NCBI GenBank assembly: GCA_947486475.1
Contig: CANKTR010000001.1
Coordinates: 21,901-85,900 of the forward strand
Source of the DNA: Microbacteriaceae bacterium
Lineage (GTDB): Bacteria > Actinomycetota > Actinomycetes > Actinomycetales > Microbacteriaceae
DNA: 64,000 bases
Reading direction: 5' to 3'
The translations under genes were made by a program, and so were the position numbers. Under the pieces are notes generated by a model. The model saw only the letters and a program-made list of their open reading frames with translations. It searched no databases and was not told the DNA's origin. Below, piece after piece: positions 31,666 through 40,865 of the stretch (positions within the stretch are counted from its first letter, which is position 1; the number at the start of each line of letters is the position of its first letter).

Positions 31666-32589
31666 ATGAGTTCGAACAACGCAGCACAGGAATGGCTGTC
31701 CAAACGGTTTCGCCGACTGCTTTCCGGTGCCCCTGACGGCACCCCCCCGTGGCTTGACGTCATTGCTCGCGGGGATACGGGTGGACTGTTTCTCCCGACC
31801 GATGCACCGTGGGTCGTCCACCGCGATTTCGGCACACTCGTTGGCGGAATTCGAGCGCTATTGATGCAAGCGCTTCACCCGGGATCGTTGGCAGGAGTGT
31901 CCGATCACTCTCGTTACGAAAAAGATCCACTGGGACGATTGGCGGGCACGATTCGGTGGCTCACGGTGACAACGTTCGGAAGTCACGAGGCTGTGGCCAC
32001 CGAGGCGGGACGGGTCAACCGACTCCATGAACGGGTCACCGGGTCCTACGAGTCCGGCGCGGGGGCGACGATTCCCTATCGGGCCGCCGACCCCGACCTG
32101 TTGTTGTGGGTTCACATTGCGTTTATGGAATCGTTTCTCGTGGCGCACGAGATGTATGCGACAACACCACTTCCGAAAGGCTCCGCTGCGACTCCCGCCG
32201 ACAACTACGTCAACCAGTGGGCGGCGTCCGTCACCCCCCTCGGGCTCGAAACCGTTCCGCGAACCAGGGCGGACGTCGATGCCATGATTACGGACCTGTG
32301 GAGCCGGGGAGTGCTCGTCGCGAGCGACTCGACGCGTTCCGTTGTGGGTTTCATTCGTCGCCCGCCGTTACCCTTGGCAGTTCGCCCGATTTATCGGCTG
32401 TTGTTCAACGCCGCGGTGGTGTCAATCCGTCCCGAATTTCAGGCGATGCTGGGACTCACGCCCAAACCTCGGTGGCTTGTCGTTCCACTGACACGGTTTG
32501 TCCTTCGCGCAATCCGTGCCGGAATCGGGCCGGAAAGCCCGATCGAAGATGCTGCGCTGCGCCGACTTCGTCGCGTCGGAATAATCTGA
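31666..32589 (+). CDS. Oxygenase MpaB family protein (DUF2236)
   Basis: A 307-aa helical protein. Typical segments are 'VHRDFGTLVGGIRALLMQAL' with 'HPGSLAGVSDHSRYEKDPLGRLAGT'-type sequence (the conserved His/Arg of the haem site), 'ADPDLLLWVHIAFMESFL' and 'YVNQWA'. The family includes rubber oxygenase Lcp and fungal MpaB and is thought to bind one b-type haem that activates oxygen. There is no signal peptide, so it is cytosolic or peripherally membrane-bound. It is followed 30 bases later by a DUF998 membrane protein. Substrate unknown; not obviously linked to the P450 island. Confidence 0.85.
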   Translation: MSSNNAAQEWLSKRFRRLLSGAPDGTPPWLDVIARGDTGGLFLPTDAPWVVHRDFGTLVGGIRALLMQALHPGSLAGVSDHSRYEKDPLGRLAGTIRWLTVTTFGSHEAVATEAGRVNRLHERVTGSYESGAGATIPYRAADPDLLLWVHIAFMESFLVAHEMYATTPLPKGSAATPADNYVNQWAASVTPLGLETVPRTRADVDAMITDLWSRGVLVASDSTRSVVGFIRRPPLPLAVRPIYRLLFNAAVVSIRPEFQAMLGLTPKPRWLVVPLTRFVLRAIRAGIGPESPIEDAALRRLRRVGII

Positions 32590-32619
32590 CGCGCACCACC
32601 GACGGCGTAATCTGGTGCT

Positions 32620-33228
32620 GTGAACTTTGCGGGATTGCCGGCCGTGATTGCCGCCATCGTCGGGCCGATACAGGCAACGCTCGGGTGGGTCATCGCGGGA
32701 GCGCTCTGGCCGGGTTTCGACCACGTCACCGAAACGATCAGCGATCTTGCGGCGGATGATTCACCCGTCAAGTGGATCCAGTCGAGTTTCTTCCTGTTGG
32801 GTGGAACGCTGTCACTGATTGCAGCCGTGTACGCACCGGTGTTGGCGATGCCGGGACGCGTCACCATTTTTCTCGCCGGGCTCACCACCTACGGGCTCAC
32901 GTTTTTTGCGACACCAACACAGGAAACGTCATCGCTCTGGCACCGGATATTCGCCATCGCGACGTTTGTTCTGATGTCCGCCTGGCCGCTGTTGTCGATG
33001 AGGTTCGACCGCAGTTATCCGTGGCTCGTCCGCCCCACCGGCGCAATCCTCGCGACCGTGGTGTTCACGGTGTCGTCGGTGGCGTTCTTGTCGGTGTGGC
33101 GAGACCCCGCTCAGCCCATGGTCGGATTATGGGAGCGCGTGATTGCGATCTCTCAGGTGCTGTACTTGTCCGTCGTGATCATCAGCGCGTGGCGACACCA
33201 GCGCCGCGCGGTCGCGGCTGACGCCTAG
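32620..33228 (+). CDS. DUF998-type membrane protein
   Basis: A 202-aa protein with six hydrophobic helices and a characteristic first loop, '[26 protein letters not shown]', seen in DUF998 proteins (PF06197). Starts at GTG 32620, preceded by TAATCT at 32608-32613, which suggests a leaderless transcript of its own inside the MpaB-like unit. Function of the family is not known. The TAG stop shares the palindrome CTAG with the stop of the convergent DUF2130 gene. Confidence 0.75.
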   Translation: MNFAGLPAVIAAIVGPIQATLGWVIAGALWPGFDHVTETISDLAADDSPVKWIQSSFFLLGGTLSLIAAVYAPVLAMPGRVTIFLAGLTTYGLTFFATPTQETSSLWHRIFAIATFVLMSAWPLLSMRFDRSYPWLVRPTGAILATVVFTVSSVAFLSVWRDPAQPMVGLWERVIAISQVLYLSVVIISAWRHQRRAVAADA

Positions 33229-34430
33229 GACTCGATTTCGCCCGTTCCCGATGATTTCAACTCGTCGAACTTGGCCTTCATTGTCGGGTTCTTAGCGGTG
33301 AGTTTTTTGACGCTGATTTCCTGCAGTTTGTTGTTTGCGAGCCGCAGGTTGTTTTCGGAACCGAGCAACGCTTCTTTCACCTTCTGCAGGTCGGCGATGC
33401 TGCCGTCGATGGACTTGATGGCGTCCTGGAATTTGCGGGACGCGAGGTCGTAGTTCCGATCGAACCCATTCTTGACGGATTCGAGCTCGGCTTCGAAGTT
33501 CGTGATGTCGATGTTCTGTCGACGCATCAATTCGACCTCGGTTTTCGACTCGAGCGAGCCCAGCGACGCGTTCCGGAGCAGCGAAATGATGGGGATAAAG
33601 AATTGTGGACGCACCACGAACATCTTGGGATAGAGGTGCGAGACGTCGACGATGCCGTTGTTATACAAATCGTTGTCCTCTTCGAGCAGCGACACGAGAA
33701 TCGCGTATTCGCACTTCTTTTCCTTGCGGTCCTTGTCCAGTTCCTTGAGGAAGTCCTCATTTTTCTTCTTGGTCGCGGTTGTGTCTGATTCGTTCTTCAT
33801 TTCGAACATGATCGACACGAATTCGACACCATCCGCGGAGCTGTCACGGAAGATGTAGTCACCCTTGCTTCCCGCCTTGGCGTCGTTGTCTTTCGCGAAA
33901 TACGCGGCCGGGAACGCGGTCGCGCGAATCGCGTTGAACGCGTTTTCACAGTGCTGTTCGAGCGTCTCGCCGACCATTTTGGTTGAGAGCTTTGCTTTCA
34001 TCTCGCGCAACCGCTCGATGGTGTCCTCGCGATCTTTGATCTGCGTCTCGTACTTTTCTTTCAGGTTCTTTTCGACAATCTCGCGTTCCATCGCAGCGCG
34101 CTCCAGGCCGCCTTTGAGCTCGTCGCGTTGCCTTTCGACAGCGTCCACCGCTGTCTTGACAGCGAGCTGCTTCTCGGTTTCGGCATTAGTCATCTTTGCC
34201 TTGACCTCCGCCAATTCAGCGCGCAGCTTCTCGGCCTCGGCGGCCATCTTGTTGGCCGTCTCCACTTCGGCGAGTTTGATCTCGGTCTGCTTGTTCACGT
34301 CCGCCTCGGCGAGTCGGCGGCCGAGCTCCTCTTCGAATTCGGTATTGCGAACTTGAGACAGAATGTCTGCGAATCCGGCGTCGTCGAGGTTGAAGTTCTT
34401 CTGGCAATTGGGGCAGGTGATTTCTTTCAT
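33225..34430 (-). CDS. DUF2130 protein: zinc-ribbon-like start, long coiled coil, PD-(D/E)xK-like domain
   Basis: A 401-aa protein. Residues 1-12 contain 'CPNCQKNF', a CxxC knuckle. Residues about 30-160 are highly charged and heptad-like (long coiled coil). Residues about 160-290 form the conserved block '[10 protein letters not shown]', '[11 protein letters not shown]', 'IMFEMKNE', whose E...GD...E-x-K order is that of PD-(D/E)xK nucleases. A second helical stretch closes the protein. Members are widespread, often annotated only as DUF2130; a nucleic-acid function is inferred and not shown. The start ATG is isolated on its own transcript, and its stop codon overlaps that of the DUF998 gene. 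Confidence 0.8.
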   Translation of the reverse strand: MKEITCPNCQKNFNLDDAGFADILSQVRNTEFEEELGRRLAEADVNKQTEIKLAEVETANKMAAEAEKLRAELAEVKAKMTNAETEKQLAVKTAVDAVERQRDELKGGLERAAMEREIVEKNLKEKYETQIKDREDTIERLREMKAKLSTKMVGETLEQHCENAFNAIRATAFPAAYFAKDNDAKAGSKGDYIFRDSSADGVEFVSIMFEMKNESDTTATKKKNEDFLKELDKDRKEKKCEYAILVSLLEEDNDLYNNGIVDVSHLYPKMFVVRPQFFIPIISLLRNASLGSLESKTEVELMRRQNIDITNFEAELESVKNGFDRNYDLASRKFQDAIKSIDGSIADLQKVKEALLGSENNLRLANNKLQEISVKKLTAKNPTMKAKFDELKSSGTGEIES

Positions 34431-34491
34431 GCCACGACGATATGCCCCGGTCGTGAGTTTCCGTCACGGTTTCGGTGAAAGCGAAAAGTCC

Positions 34492-34830
34492 CTAACTGTG
34501 CTGCGCCGCCGAGAGAGCCATGTGCCGCTCGCGCATCGCGAGGAACAGCGGGAACGTGAACGCCATGGCGGTCACGCCGGACAGCACGATGTAGGGCCAC
34601 GCCCGCTTCATGCCGACTCGACGCGCTTCGGCGAACATCAACACGACCGAGGCGATTGCGACGACGGAGAGATCCGCCGACAGCACCCAGTCGACCGCGG
34701 TGCCGAACCAGCCAGCGACATAGTCCTCACCGTTCATCACCGCGATGCCGTTGAACACCATTGCGGTGACAAGACCGATTCCGGCGAGGGCCAAGTAAAC
34801 CCAATAACGAATGCGCGATTGTGTGTCCAT
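34492..34830 (-). CDS. DUF2834-like small membrane protein
   Basis: A 112-aa protein with three to four hydrophobic helices ('YWVYLALAGIGLVTAMVF', 'LSVVAIASVVLMFAEA', 'YIVLSGVTAMAFTFPLFLAM') and the conserved 'EARRVGMKRAW' loop and 'LFLAMRER' end typical of PF11196. I use ATG 34830 rather than the TTG six bases upstream because AGGA is suitably placed. It sits between the DUF2130 gene and the divergent ABC exporter; function unknown. Confidence 0.72.
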   Translation of the reverse strand: MDTQSRIRYWVYLALAGIGLVTAMVFNGIAVMNGEDYVAGWFGTAVDWVLSADLSVVAIASVVLMFAEARRVGMKRAWPYIVLSGVTAMAFTFPLFLAMRERHMALSAAQHS

Positions 34831-34869
34831 GACCAAATCCTACGCGCGCGGTAGACTGCACTTTCACCC

Positions 34870-36690
34870 ATGAATACCGAATCCGCAGCCCCCGATAAGA
34901 ACGGCGGCATCATCCGGAGCCTCGCGCGAATCATGCCGTACGCGGGTCCCGACATGAAAAGACTCGTTCTGGGCATGGCAATCGCCCTCATTTCGAGCGG
35001 GTTTGCGCTGGGGATTCCACTCGCGCTCGAACAACTCGTGGACGGGCCGCTGAAAACCGGGAACGCAACGGACATCTGGTGGGCGGTGGGACTCGTCGCG
35101 GTGCTGGGTTTGATGGAAGCACTGTTCATCTACCTTCGGCGCGTGACGGTTCTCACCCCGGGAACTCGAATCGACTCGCGACTTCGCAACGCGATCTACG
35201 ACCATTTGCAGAATCTTCCCATCGCGTTCCACGACAAATGGCAGAGCGGTCAGCTGTTGTCGAGAGCCAACTCCGATGTGAGCCTGATGCGCCGCTGGAT
35301 GGCGTTCGGATTCGTCCTGCTGGTGTCGAACGCCATCACCATCATCTTTGGTGTGGTGATCTTGTTCACCTGGAGTCCGTTGCTCGCGCTCGTGTTCCTC
35401 GTGTGTTCGATTCCGATGTTAGTATTCGGCTCGCGTTTCCGATCGCGATACACCGGCCTGTCCCGCGCCGCCCAAGACCAGTGGGGCGATGTCGCCACCT
35501 CGGTCGAAGAGTCCGTGCACGGTATCCGTATCCTGCGGTCATTCGGGCGTGGCTCGGATGCGCTGTCGAGTTTCGCCGACCAAGCGGCGACCGGCCGACA
35601 ATTAGAGGTCGTCAAAGGAAACGCCAAAGCGACGCTCGGATTTTGGCTGGTGTGGGTTCCCGATTTCGCTCTCGCGATTTGCCTGTTTACCGGAGTCTGG
35701 CTCGCCAGTCAGGGCGACCTCACGACGGGACAGTTTTTCGCTTTCTTCGCAACAGCCGCGGTGCTTGCGGGCCCGATCGAATCAATCGGGTATCTCATGG
35801 CCCTGGCGCTCGAGGCGCACAGCGGGCTCAATCGAATCTTTGAGGTTTTGGACCGTCGAAACGACATCGTGAACCCTGAAAACCCGGTGACCCCCGCCGA
35901 CACGGGTGGTTCGCTCGTTTTCGACGACGTTCACTTCCGCCACGAAGGAACCCCGACCGGAACACCCGACCTCTTGAACGGCGTGAGCCTCGAGATTCGC
36001 CCGGGGGAAACAATGGCGCTGGTCGGGTCTACCGGGTGCGGGAAAACCACGTTGACGGCGTTGCCCGCCCGCCTCTACGACGTCACCGCGGGTCGAATCC
36101 TTCTTGACGGTGTCGACATTCGCTCGCTTGACCTGACGACGCTGCGAACTCGAATCGCGATGGCGTTCGAAGACGCGACGCTGTTCTCGGACACCGTTCG
36201 CAACAACGTGCTGTTGGGGCGACACGACCTGCGGGACGCCCCCGACGAACAGACGACCGCGGTCCTCGAGCAGGCACTCGACATCGCCGAGGCGAATTTC
36301 GTCTTCACACTTCCCGACGGCGTCGAGACCATCATCGGCGAACAGGGGCAGAGCCTGTCGGGGGGACAGCGCCAGAGACTGGCGCTCGCGCGCGCGATTG
36401 CCGCGGCCCCGGAAGTGTTGGTGCTGGACGATCCGCTTTCCGCGCTCGATGTCGAGACCGAGGCTCGGGTCGAAGCCGCACTGCGACGGGTGTTGAAGAC
36501 CACCACCGCCTTGGTCGTGGCACACCGCCCGTCGACGGTCTTGTTGGCCGACCGCGTCGCGCTGCTCGACAACGGGCGCATCGCCGCGGTGGGAACTCAC
36601 GCGGAACTACTCGCCACGTCTGCCGCCTACCGTCACGTGATTTCCTCGTTCGATGACGAGCCTCGGGTGATTTCGGAGGACAGCGAATGA
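34870..36690 (+). CDS. ABC exporter half-transporter with degenerate catalytic site (subunit 1)
   Basis: A 606-aa TMD-NBD protein: six helices in residues 30-310, then an ATPase domain with Walker A 'GSTGCGKTT', signature 'LSGGQRQR', Walker B 'VLVLDDP' and H-loop 'VAHRPST'. The residue after the Walker B Asp is D521 in place of the catalytic Glu. This is the hallmark of the degenerate half of heterodimeric exporters such as TM287/288. The partner, with a normal Glu, overlaps its stop codon. Together they probably export a lipid, peptide or drug; the substrate cannot be read. TAGACT lies 12 bases before the ATG as -10, giving a very short leader. Confidence 0.92.
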   Translation: MNTESAAPDKNGGIIRSLARIMPYAGPDMKRLVLGMAIALISSGFALGIPLALEQLVDGPLKTGNATDIWWAVGLVAVLGLMEALFIYLRRVTVLTPGTRIDSRLRNAIYDHLQNLPIAFHDKWQSGQLLSRANSDVSLMRRWMAFGFVLLVSNAITIIFGVVILFTWSPLLALVFLVCSIPMLVFGSRFRSRYTGLSRAAQDQWGDVATSVEESVHGIRILRSFGRGSDALSSFADQAATGRQLEVVKGNAKATLGFWLVWVPDFALAICLFTGVWLASQGDLTTGQFFAFFATAAVLAGPIESIGYLMALALEAHSGLNRIFEVLDRRNDIVNPENPVTPADTGGSLVFDDVHFRHEGTPTGTPDLLNGVSLEIRPGETMALVGSTGCGKTTLTALPARLYDVTAGRILLDGVDIRSLDLTTLRTRIAMAFEDATLFSDTVRNNVLLGRHDLRDAPDEQTTAVLEQALDIAEANFVFTLPDGVETIIGEQGQSLSGGQRQRLALARAIAAAPEVLVLDDPLSALDVETEARVEAALRRVLKTTTALVVAHRPSTVLLADRVALLDNGRIAAVGTHAELLATSAAYRHVISSFDDEPRVISEDSE

Positions 36691-38495
36691 GCACCTTTGG
36701 CGTGGTCGGCGAGGATCGCCAAGACCTGAATAGAAAGGAGAACCGCCGGATTCGGCAGCGCTCGGTCACACTCTTGTGGGATGTGGTTCGCCCATATCGC
36801 ACGAGATTCTTGGCCACTGTCGTTCTCGTCGTGGTCAGTACCGCTCTTCAAGTCGTGGGACCGACGCTCATCGCCCGCGGTTTTGACACCGGATTACCCG
36901 CAGCGGTGGAGGACAACAATTTCCTCCCGATCCTGCTCATTGTCGCGGGATTTGTGTTGTCGGGACTGGGCGCTGCGGCATTTCTCGCCCTGTACACCCG
37001 GTGGTCGATCACGATCAGCCAGGACGTGTTGGGCGAACTTCGCCGTCGAATCTTCGCCCACACCCAGCGGTTGAGCCTCGAGTTTCACGAGCGGTACACC
37101 TCGGGTCGGATCATCGCTCGGCAAACGAGCGATATCGACACCCTGGGCGAACTTCTCAGTGGCGGCCTCAGCAGTCTCGTGTCGGGTGTTCTGTATCTGC
37201 TGTTCACCGCCATCGCACTGGTCGCGATTGACCCCGTCAGCGGCATCCCCCTCGCGCTAGCAATGATCCCCGTTGCGGGCGTCACCTGGTGGTTTTCCCG
37301 TGCGTCACGCCGCGAATTCCGCGCGTCGCGTATCTATTCGACACGACTCATCATTCAATTCGTCGAGAGCATGACCGGAATTCGGGCGGTCAAGTCGTTC
37401 CGACGAGAACCCGTGGACCGCGACGCCTACGCGGACAAGGTCGAGGACTATCGTTATGCCACCAAACGCACCATCGAGGTTTACGGGATTTACGACCCCG
37501 CCCTGAAAGTCATCGGCAGCCTGACGGTTGCAACTGTTCTGTTACTCGGCGCATTCCGTGTTGTCGACGGCGGAATGGCCGTGGGCGCTCTGTTGGCCGC
37601 GGTTCTGTACACCCGTCGGTTCTTCGGACCCATCGAAAACCTCGCGATGTTCTACAACTCGTTCCAGTCCGCCTCGGCAGCGCTCGAAAAGATTTCGGGT
37701 TTCCTCGAAGAACAGCCGTCGGTCGTCGAACAGCGCGAACCCGAACCCTTCGTCGCAACGCGCGGGGACCTGTCGCTGGATGGGGTGTCGTTCGCCTACA
37801 ACCCCGAGTCACTTGTTCTGCCGACGTTCAGCCTCGCCATCCCGGGCGGCGAGACGGTCGCTCTGGTGGGAGCGACCGGCGCGGGGAAATCGACGTTGGC
37901 CAAAATCATCGCGCGGTTCTATGACCCGACCGACGGGGTCGTCACGCTCGACGGTCGCGACCTTCGGACAATCAGCGACATCGACCTACGGAATGCCATC
38001 ACGCTCGTGACGCAAGAGGCGTATCTGTTTTCGGGGAGCGTGGCCGACAACATTCGAATGGGAAAACCCGACGCGACAGATGATGACGTGATCGCGGCCG
38101 CCCGCGCAGTCGGTGCGCACGAATTCATCACGGCGCTTCCCGACGGTTACGACACCGATGTCAACAAGCGCGGCAATCGACTCTCGGCGGGCCAACGTCA
38201 ACTCGTGTCGTTCTGTCGAGCGTTCATTGCCAACCCGCGCGTACTGATTCTGGACGAGGCGACCGCTTCTCTCGACATCCCCAGCGAGCGACTCATTCAG
38301 AGGGGACTCACCACCCTCCTCGCCGGTCGAACCGCGATCATCATCGCCCATCGTCTGTCGACCGTGGCGATTGCCGACCGAGTTTTGGTGATGGACGGCG
38401 GGCGAATAATCGAGGACGGACCGACGGCGGAATTACTCAAGGGAACCGGTCGGTTCGCCACCTTGCATCGAGCGTGGCGCGACTCGTTGGCGTGA
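36687..38495 (+). CDS. ABC exporter half-transporter with canonical catalytic site (subunit 2)
   Basis: A 602-aa TMD-NBD protein. The N-terminal 40 residues are charged, then six helices follow in residues 45-320. The ATPase domain has Walker A 'GATGAGKST', signature 'LSAGQRQ', Walker B 'VLILDEA' with catalytic E524, and H-loop 'IAHRLST'. The ATG overlaps the previous stop (ATGA), so both halves should be made in equal amounts and form a heterodimer in the cell membrane. The first Gly of the LSGGQ signature is replaced by Ala, a mild change next to the composite degenerate site. Confidence 0.92.
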   Translation: MSTFGVVGEDRQDLNRKENRRIRQRSVTLLWDVVRPYRTRFLATVVLVVVSTALQVVGPTLIARGFDTGLPAAVEDNNFLPILLIVAGFVLSGLGAAAFLALYTRWSITISQDVLGELRRRIFAHTQRLSLEFHERYTSGRIIARQTSDIDTLGELLSGGLSSLVSGVLYLLFTAIALVAIDPVSGIPLALAMIPVAGVTWWFSRASRREFRASRIYSTRLIIQFVESMTGIRAVKSFRREPVDRDAYADKVEDYRYATKRTIEVYGIYDPALKVIGSLTVATVLLLGAFRVVDGGMAVGALLAAVLYTRRFFGPIENLAMFYNSFQSASAALEKISGFLEEQPSVVEQREPEPFVATRGDLSLDGVSFAYNPESLVLPTFSLAIPGGETVALVGATGAGKSTLAKIIARFYDPTDGVVTLDGRDLRTISDIDLRNAITLVTQEAYLFSGSVADNIRMGKPDATDDDVIAAARAVGAHEFITALPDGYDTDVNKRGNRLSAGQRQLVSFCRAFIANPRVLILDEATASLDIPSERLIQRGLTTLLAGRTAIIIAHRLSTVAIADRVLVMDGGRIIEDGPTAELLKGTGRFATLHRAWRDSLA

Positions 38496-38576
38496 GAAAA
38501 GTCCTGTCGAATGGGCCGATTTCGCCATAGACTGGCGCGAGATAGCCCCTTCAACTTCAACGAACGGTGAACAATC

Positions 38577-38939
38577 ATGACCTCAGTTTTTCGTGCTGAC
38601 GACCTCAATTCCGCCGACTACACCGAGTCGCTTCTCGCGCCGCCGATGGCGACACCGCTGAGCGGCGACATCGTCGTTCGGGACAAGTCGTACCTCGCCG
38701 ACAGCGAGCACGGCGTGTGGTCCGGCTCGTGGGAATCGGAACCCGGAACGTCCCGCTGGGAGTTCACCGACACCGGTGAGGTGATCACGGTCGTTTCCGG
38801 CAGCATGACGGTCGAAGAGGACGGTGGCGAACCCGTCACGTTGACCGCTGGCGACACGGCGTACTTCCCCATCGGGTGGATGGGCGTGTGGACCGTTCAC
38901 GAGAAGCTCCGCAAGGTGTACGTCGTTTACTCGGCTTAG
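38577..38939 (+). CDS. Cupin-domain protein (DUF861/Cupin_3 type)
   Basis: A 120-aa single-domain cupin. Central strands read 'GSWESEPGTSRWEFTDTGEV' and 'VVSGSMTVEEDGGEPVTLTA', closing with 'AYFPIGWMGVWTVHEKLRKVYVVY'. This matches Cupin_3, related to ureidoglycine aminohydrolase and several uncharacterised enzymes. Metal-binding His residues of other cupins are mostly replaced by Glu/Trp, which is usual for this branch. It lies nine bases before the ROK gene, so it may be the first gene of a cupin-ROK-SIS unit. TAGACT at 38529-38534 can serve as -10. Confidence 0.8.
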   Translation: MTSVFRADDLNSADYTESLLAPPMATPLSGDIVVRDKSYLADSEHGVWSGSWESEPGTSRWEFTDTGEVITVVSGSMTVEEDGGEPVTLTAGDTAYFPIGWMGVWTVHEKLRKVYVVYSA

Positions 38940-38948
38940 GTTCTCGTC

Positions 38949-39797
38949 GTGACCCTCGTTCTGACGGTCGACATTGGCGGGACGAAGTGTGCCGTCGCCA
39001 TGACCGACGCAGACGGAGTCCGTGCCGTCGAAACGTGGCAGACCGACGGGTCGGTTGAAAACCTCGCCCGTGCTGTCGATTTTTATCACGGTCATCTCGC
39101 CAGCGGTGGACAATCTGCTGAGGCGGTGGGTGTCTGTTTTGGGGGACCAGTCGACCACGCCTCGTCAATCGTGACTCGTTCTGTGCACGTCCCCGGCTGG
39201 CAGGGTTTCGACTTCGCCGATTGGGCACGGCGAACGGTGGGGCTGCCCATCGCCGTCGACAACGACGGAAACGTGGGAGCACTGGCGGAACTCGTTCACG
39301 GCAATCACGACACCCAGGACCTGATGTACGTCACGGTGTCGACCGGAATCGGCGCGGGGGTGGTGAGTGGTGGACGAGTCCTCCGCGGCGCAACCAACGA
39401 CGCCGGCGAACTCGGTCACATTCGAATCGCCGACGACCCGCGCCAGTGCGCGTGCGGTCGAACGGGCTGCCTCGAGCGCCTGTGCAGTGGCTTTTGGATT
39501 GAACAGGATCACGGCAAGCCGGCCGCGGAACTCTTTGCTCGGGATGAATTTCTCGCTGAATACTCGGCTCTCTTCGCGCGCGGACTCGCCTCGGCGGTGC
39601 TGTTGTACAACCCCCTGGTCGTCGTGTTGGGGGGTGGGGTGTCCCGCGTGGGGAAACGGCTCACAGACAGCCTGACCGCTAGCCTTTCAACAGAACTCGC
39701 GAGTTGGAGCCATCTGACGCCGCGAATCACCACCTCTCGTTTTGATGGCGACGGGGTCCACCTCGGTGCAAGGGAGCTCGCCCGTGACGTACTTTGA
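38949..39797 (+). CDS. ROK-family sugar kinase/regulator-type protein
   Basis: A 282-aa actin-fold protein. The phosphate-1 loop is 'TVDIGGTKCAVAMTD', the phosphate-2 region 'YVTVSTGIGAGVVSGG' and the ROK zinc motif 'CACGRTGCLERLCSG'; there is no helix-turn-helix, so it is a kinase rather than a repressor. It lacks part of the usual middle, being slightly shorter than ~300-residue ROK glucokinases. Start GTG. It overlaps the SIS-domain gene by 14 bases, which suggests a sugar is phosphorylated and then isomerised. N-acylmannosamine, fructose or an unusual sugar are all possible. Confidence 0.85.
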   Translation: MTLVLTVDIGGTKCAVAMTDADGVRAVETWQTDGSVENLARAVDFYHGHLASGGQSAEAVGVCFGGPVDHASSIVTRSVHVPGWQGFDFADWARRTVGLPIAVDNDGNVGALAELVHGNHDTQDLMYVTVSTGIGAGVVSGGRVLRGATNDAGELGHIRIADDPRQCACGRTGCLERLCSGFWIEQDHGKPAAELFARDEFLAEYSALFARGLASAVLLYNPLVVVLGGGVSRVGKRLTDSLTASLSTELASWSHLTPRITTSRFDGDGVHLGARELARDVL

Positions 39798-40341
39798 CGA
39801 CTATCGTGGCGAACTGAACGCCGCCCTCGCGACGATTGATGTGACCTTGGTCCAGCAACTGCGGGAACTCCTGGTGGAGGCCCGCGCCAACGGTCGAACG
39901 ATTTTCACCTGCGGAAACGGCGGGAGTGCCTCGACAGCGTCACACTTCGCCACGGACCTGCTCAAGGGGGCGAGTTACGAACGCGACCTGCGATTCAAGG
40001 TCGTAGCGCTGACGGACGCAACGTCGACTATTTCGGCGTACAGCAACGATGTGAGTTACGACATCGTGTACGAGGAACAGTTGCGGAACTTTCTGCAACC
40101 GGACGACATCGTCGTGGCGATCAGCGGATCGGGCAATTCGATGAACGTGATCCGGGCGCTACGGTATGCGTCATCGGTTGGCGCCCACGCCATCGCCCTG
40201 ACCGGACGCGACGGCGGCGAATTGGGGAAGGCCGCAACCCTGCACATCAACGTCGCCGAACAACACATGGGTCGCATCGAAGACGCACACCTCGCGATCT
40301 GTCACATGCTCGCGTTTTCGTTTATCGACACCGAGTCGTAG
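39784..40341 (+). CDS. SIS-domain sugar-phosphate isomerase, GmhA-like
   Basis: A 185-aa phosphosugar-binding protein. Motifs are 'IFTCGNGGSASTASHFATDL' (phosphate loop), 'VAISGSGNSMNVIRALRYA' and 'EDAHLAICHMLAF', as in sedoheptulose-7-phosphate isomerase and related enzymes. I use GTG 39784 with AAGGGAG before it; the frame extension to 39742 would be inside the ROK gene. A sugar kinase directly upstream fits a short heptose- or amino-sugar-like conversion, but no transferase or heptose pathway gene is in the window. Confidence 0.83.
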   Translation: MTYFDDYRGELNAALATIDVTLVQQLRELLVEARANGRTIFTCGNGGSASTASHFATDLLKGASYERDLRFKVVALTDATSTISAYSNDVSYDIVYEEQLRNFLQPDDIVVAISGSGNSMNVIRALRYASSVGAHAIALTGRDGGELGKAATLHINVAEQHMGRIEDAHLAICHMLAFSFIDTES

Positions 40342-40358
40342 GTTCGCCGTGGTCGCGG

Positions 40359-40733
40359 TTACGCAGCGGCGAGTAGAGCGGCACACAGCGCGATAAAAAT
40401 CGCGACAAAAATCGTGGGCGTGACGTACTTGGCGATATCCAGAAGTCGTGCACTCGCACTGATTGAGGCGGCAACACGTGAGTTTTTGCTCGTCGTGGAC
40501 AGTTCGGATGCTACGGCTTGCGCTTCGGTGGCGGCCGAAAACTGCACGACGGCGCCGAGGATTCCGGACGCGAGCAGGATTCCGATGGTCGCCCACACCG
40601 CGTAGTCGCCGGCCGAGCGAATCACCGGGACCAACCCGATAGTCGTGATCAGCAAAAACGTGGGTGCCAATTGGGACACGACGAGTTGCATTCGCAGCGC
40701 TCCCCACGCGGACACCAGTTGTTGTTCGTTCAC
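40359..40733 (-). CDS. Hypothetical membrane protein
   Basis: A 124-aa protein with three hydrophobic helices ('APTFLLITTIGLVPVI', 'VWATIGILLASGILGAVVQF', 'VTPTIFVAIFIALCAALLAA') and a charged stretch between helices two and three. Start GTG 40733 preceded by AAGAAGG. I do not recognise a family. It ends 18 bases after the SIS gene on the opposite strand and is divergent from the iron transporter. Confidence 0.65.
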   Translation of the reverse strand: MNEQQLVSAWGALRMQLVVSQLAPTFLLITTIGLVPVIRSAGDYAVWATIGILLASGILGAVVQFSAATEAQAVASELSTTSKNSRVAASISASARLLDIAKYVTPTIFVAIFIALCAALLAAA

Positions 40734-40808
40734 GGCGACACCCTTCTTTCCCACAATGCTAGAACACAACCAGGCCAGACCGGTGCCGGTTTTTCGGTCT
40801 GCTCGGCA

Positions 40809-40827
40809 TAAGGTAAGGTAAACCTTA
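40809..40827. promoter_or_regulatory. DtxR/IdeR-type iron box
   Basis: TAAGGTAAGGTAAACCTTA is 19 bp long and has perfect TAAGGT / ACCTTA ends, close to the DtxR consensus TTAGGTTAGGCTAACCTAA. It sits 39 bases before the iron-binding protein gene, so iron-loaded DtxR/IdeR would repress the importer. The small membrane protein gene on the other strand starts 76 bases away and could be affected too. Confidence 0.88.
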
Positions 40828-40865
40828 CCCAAGCTGAAAAAATCGGTCTAGGTAGAGAGAAGTTC

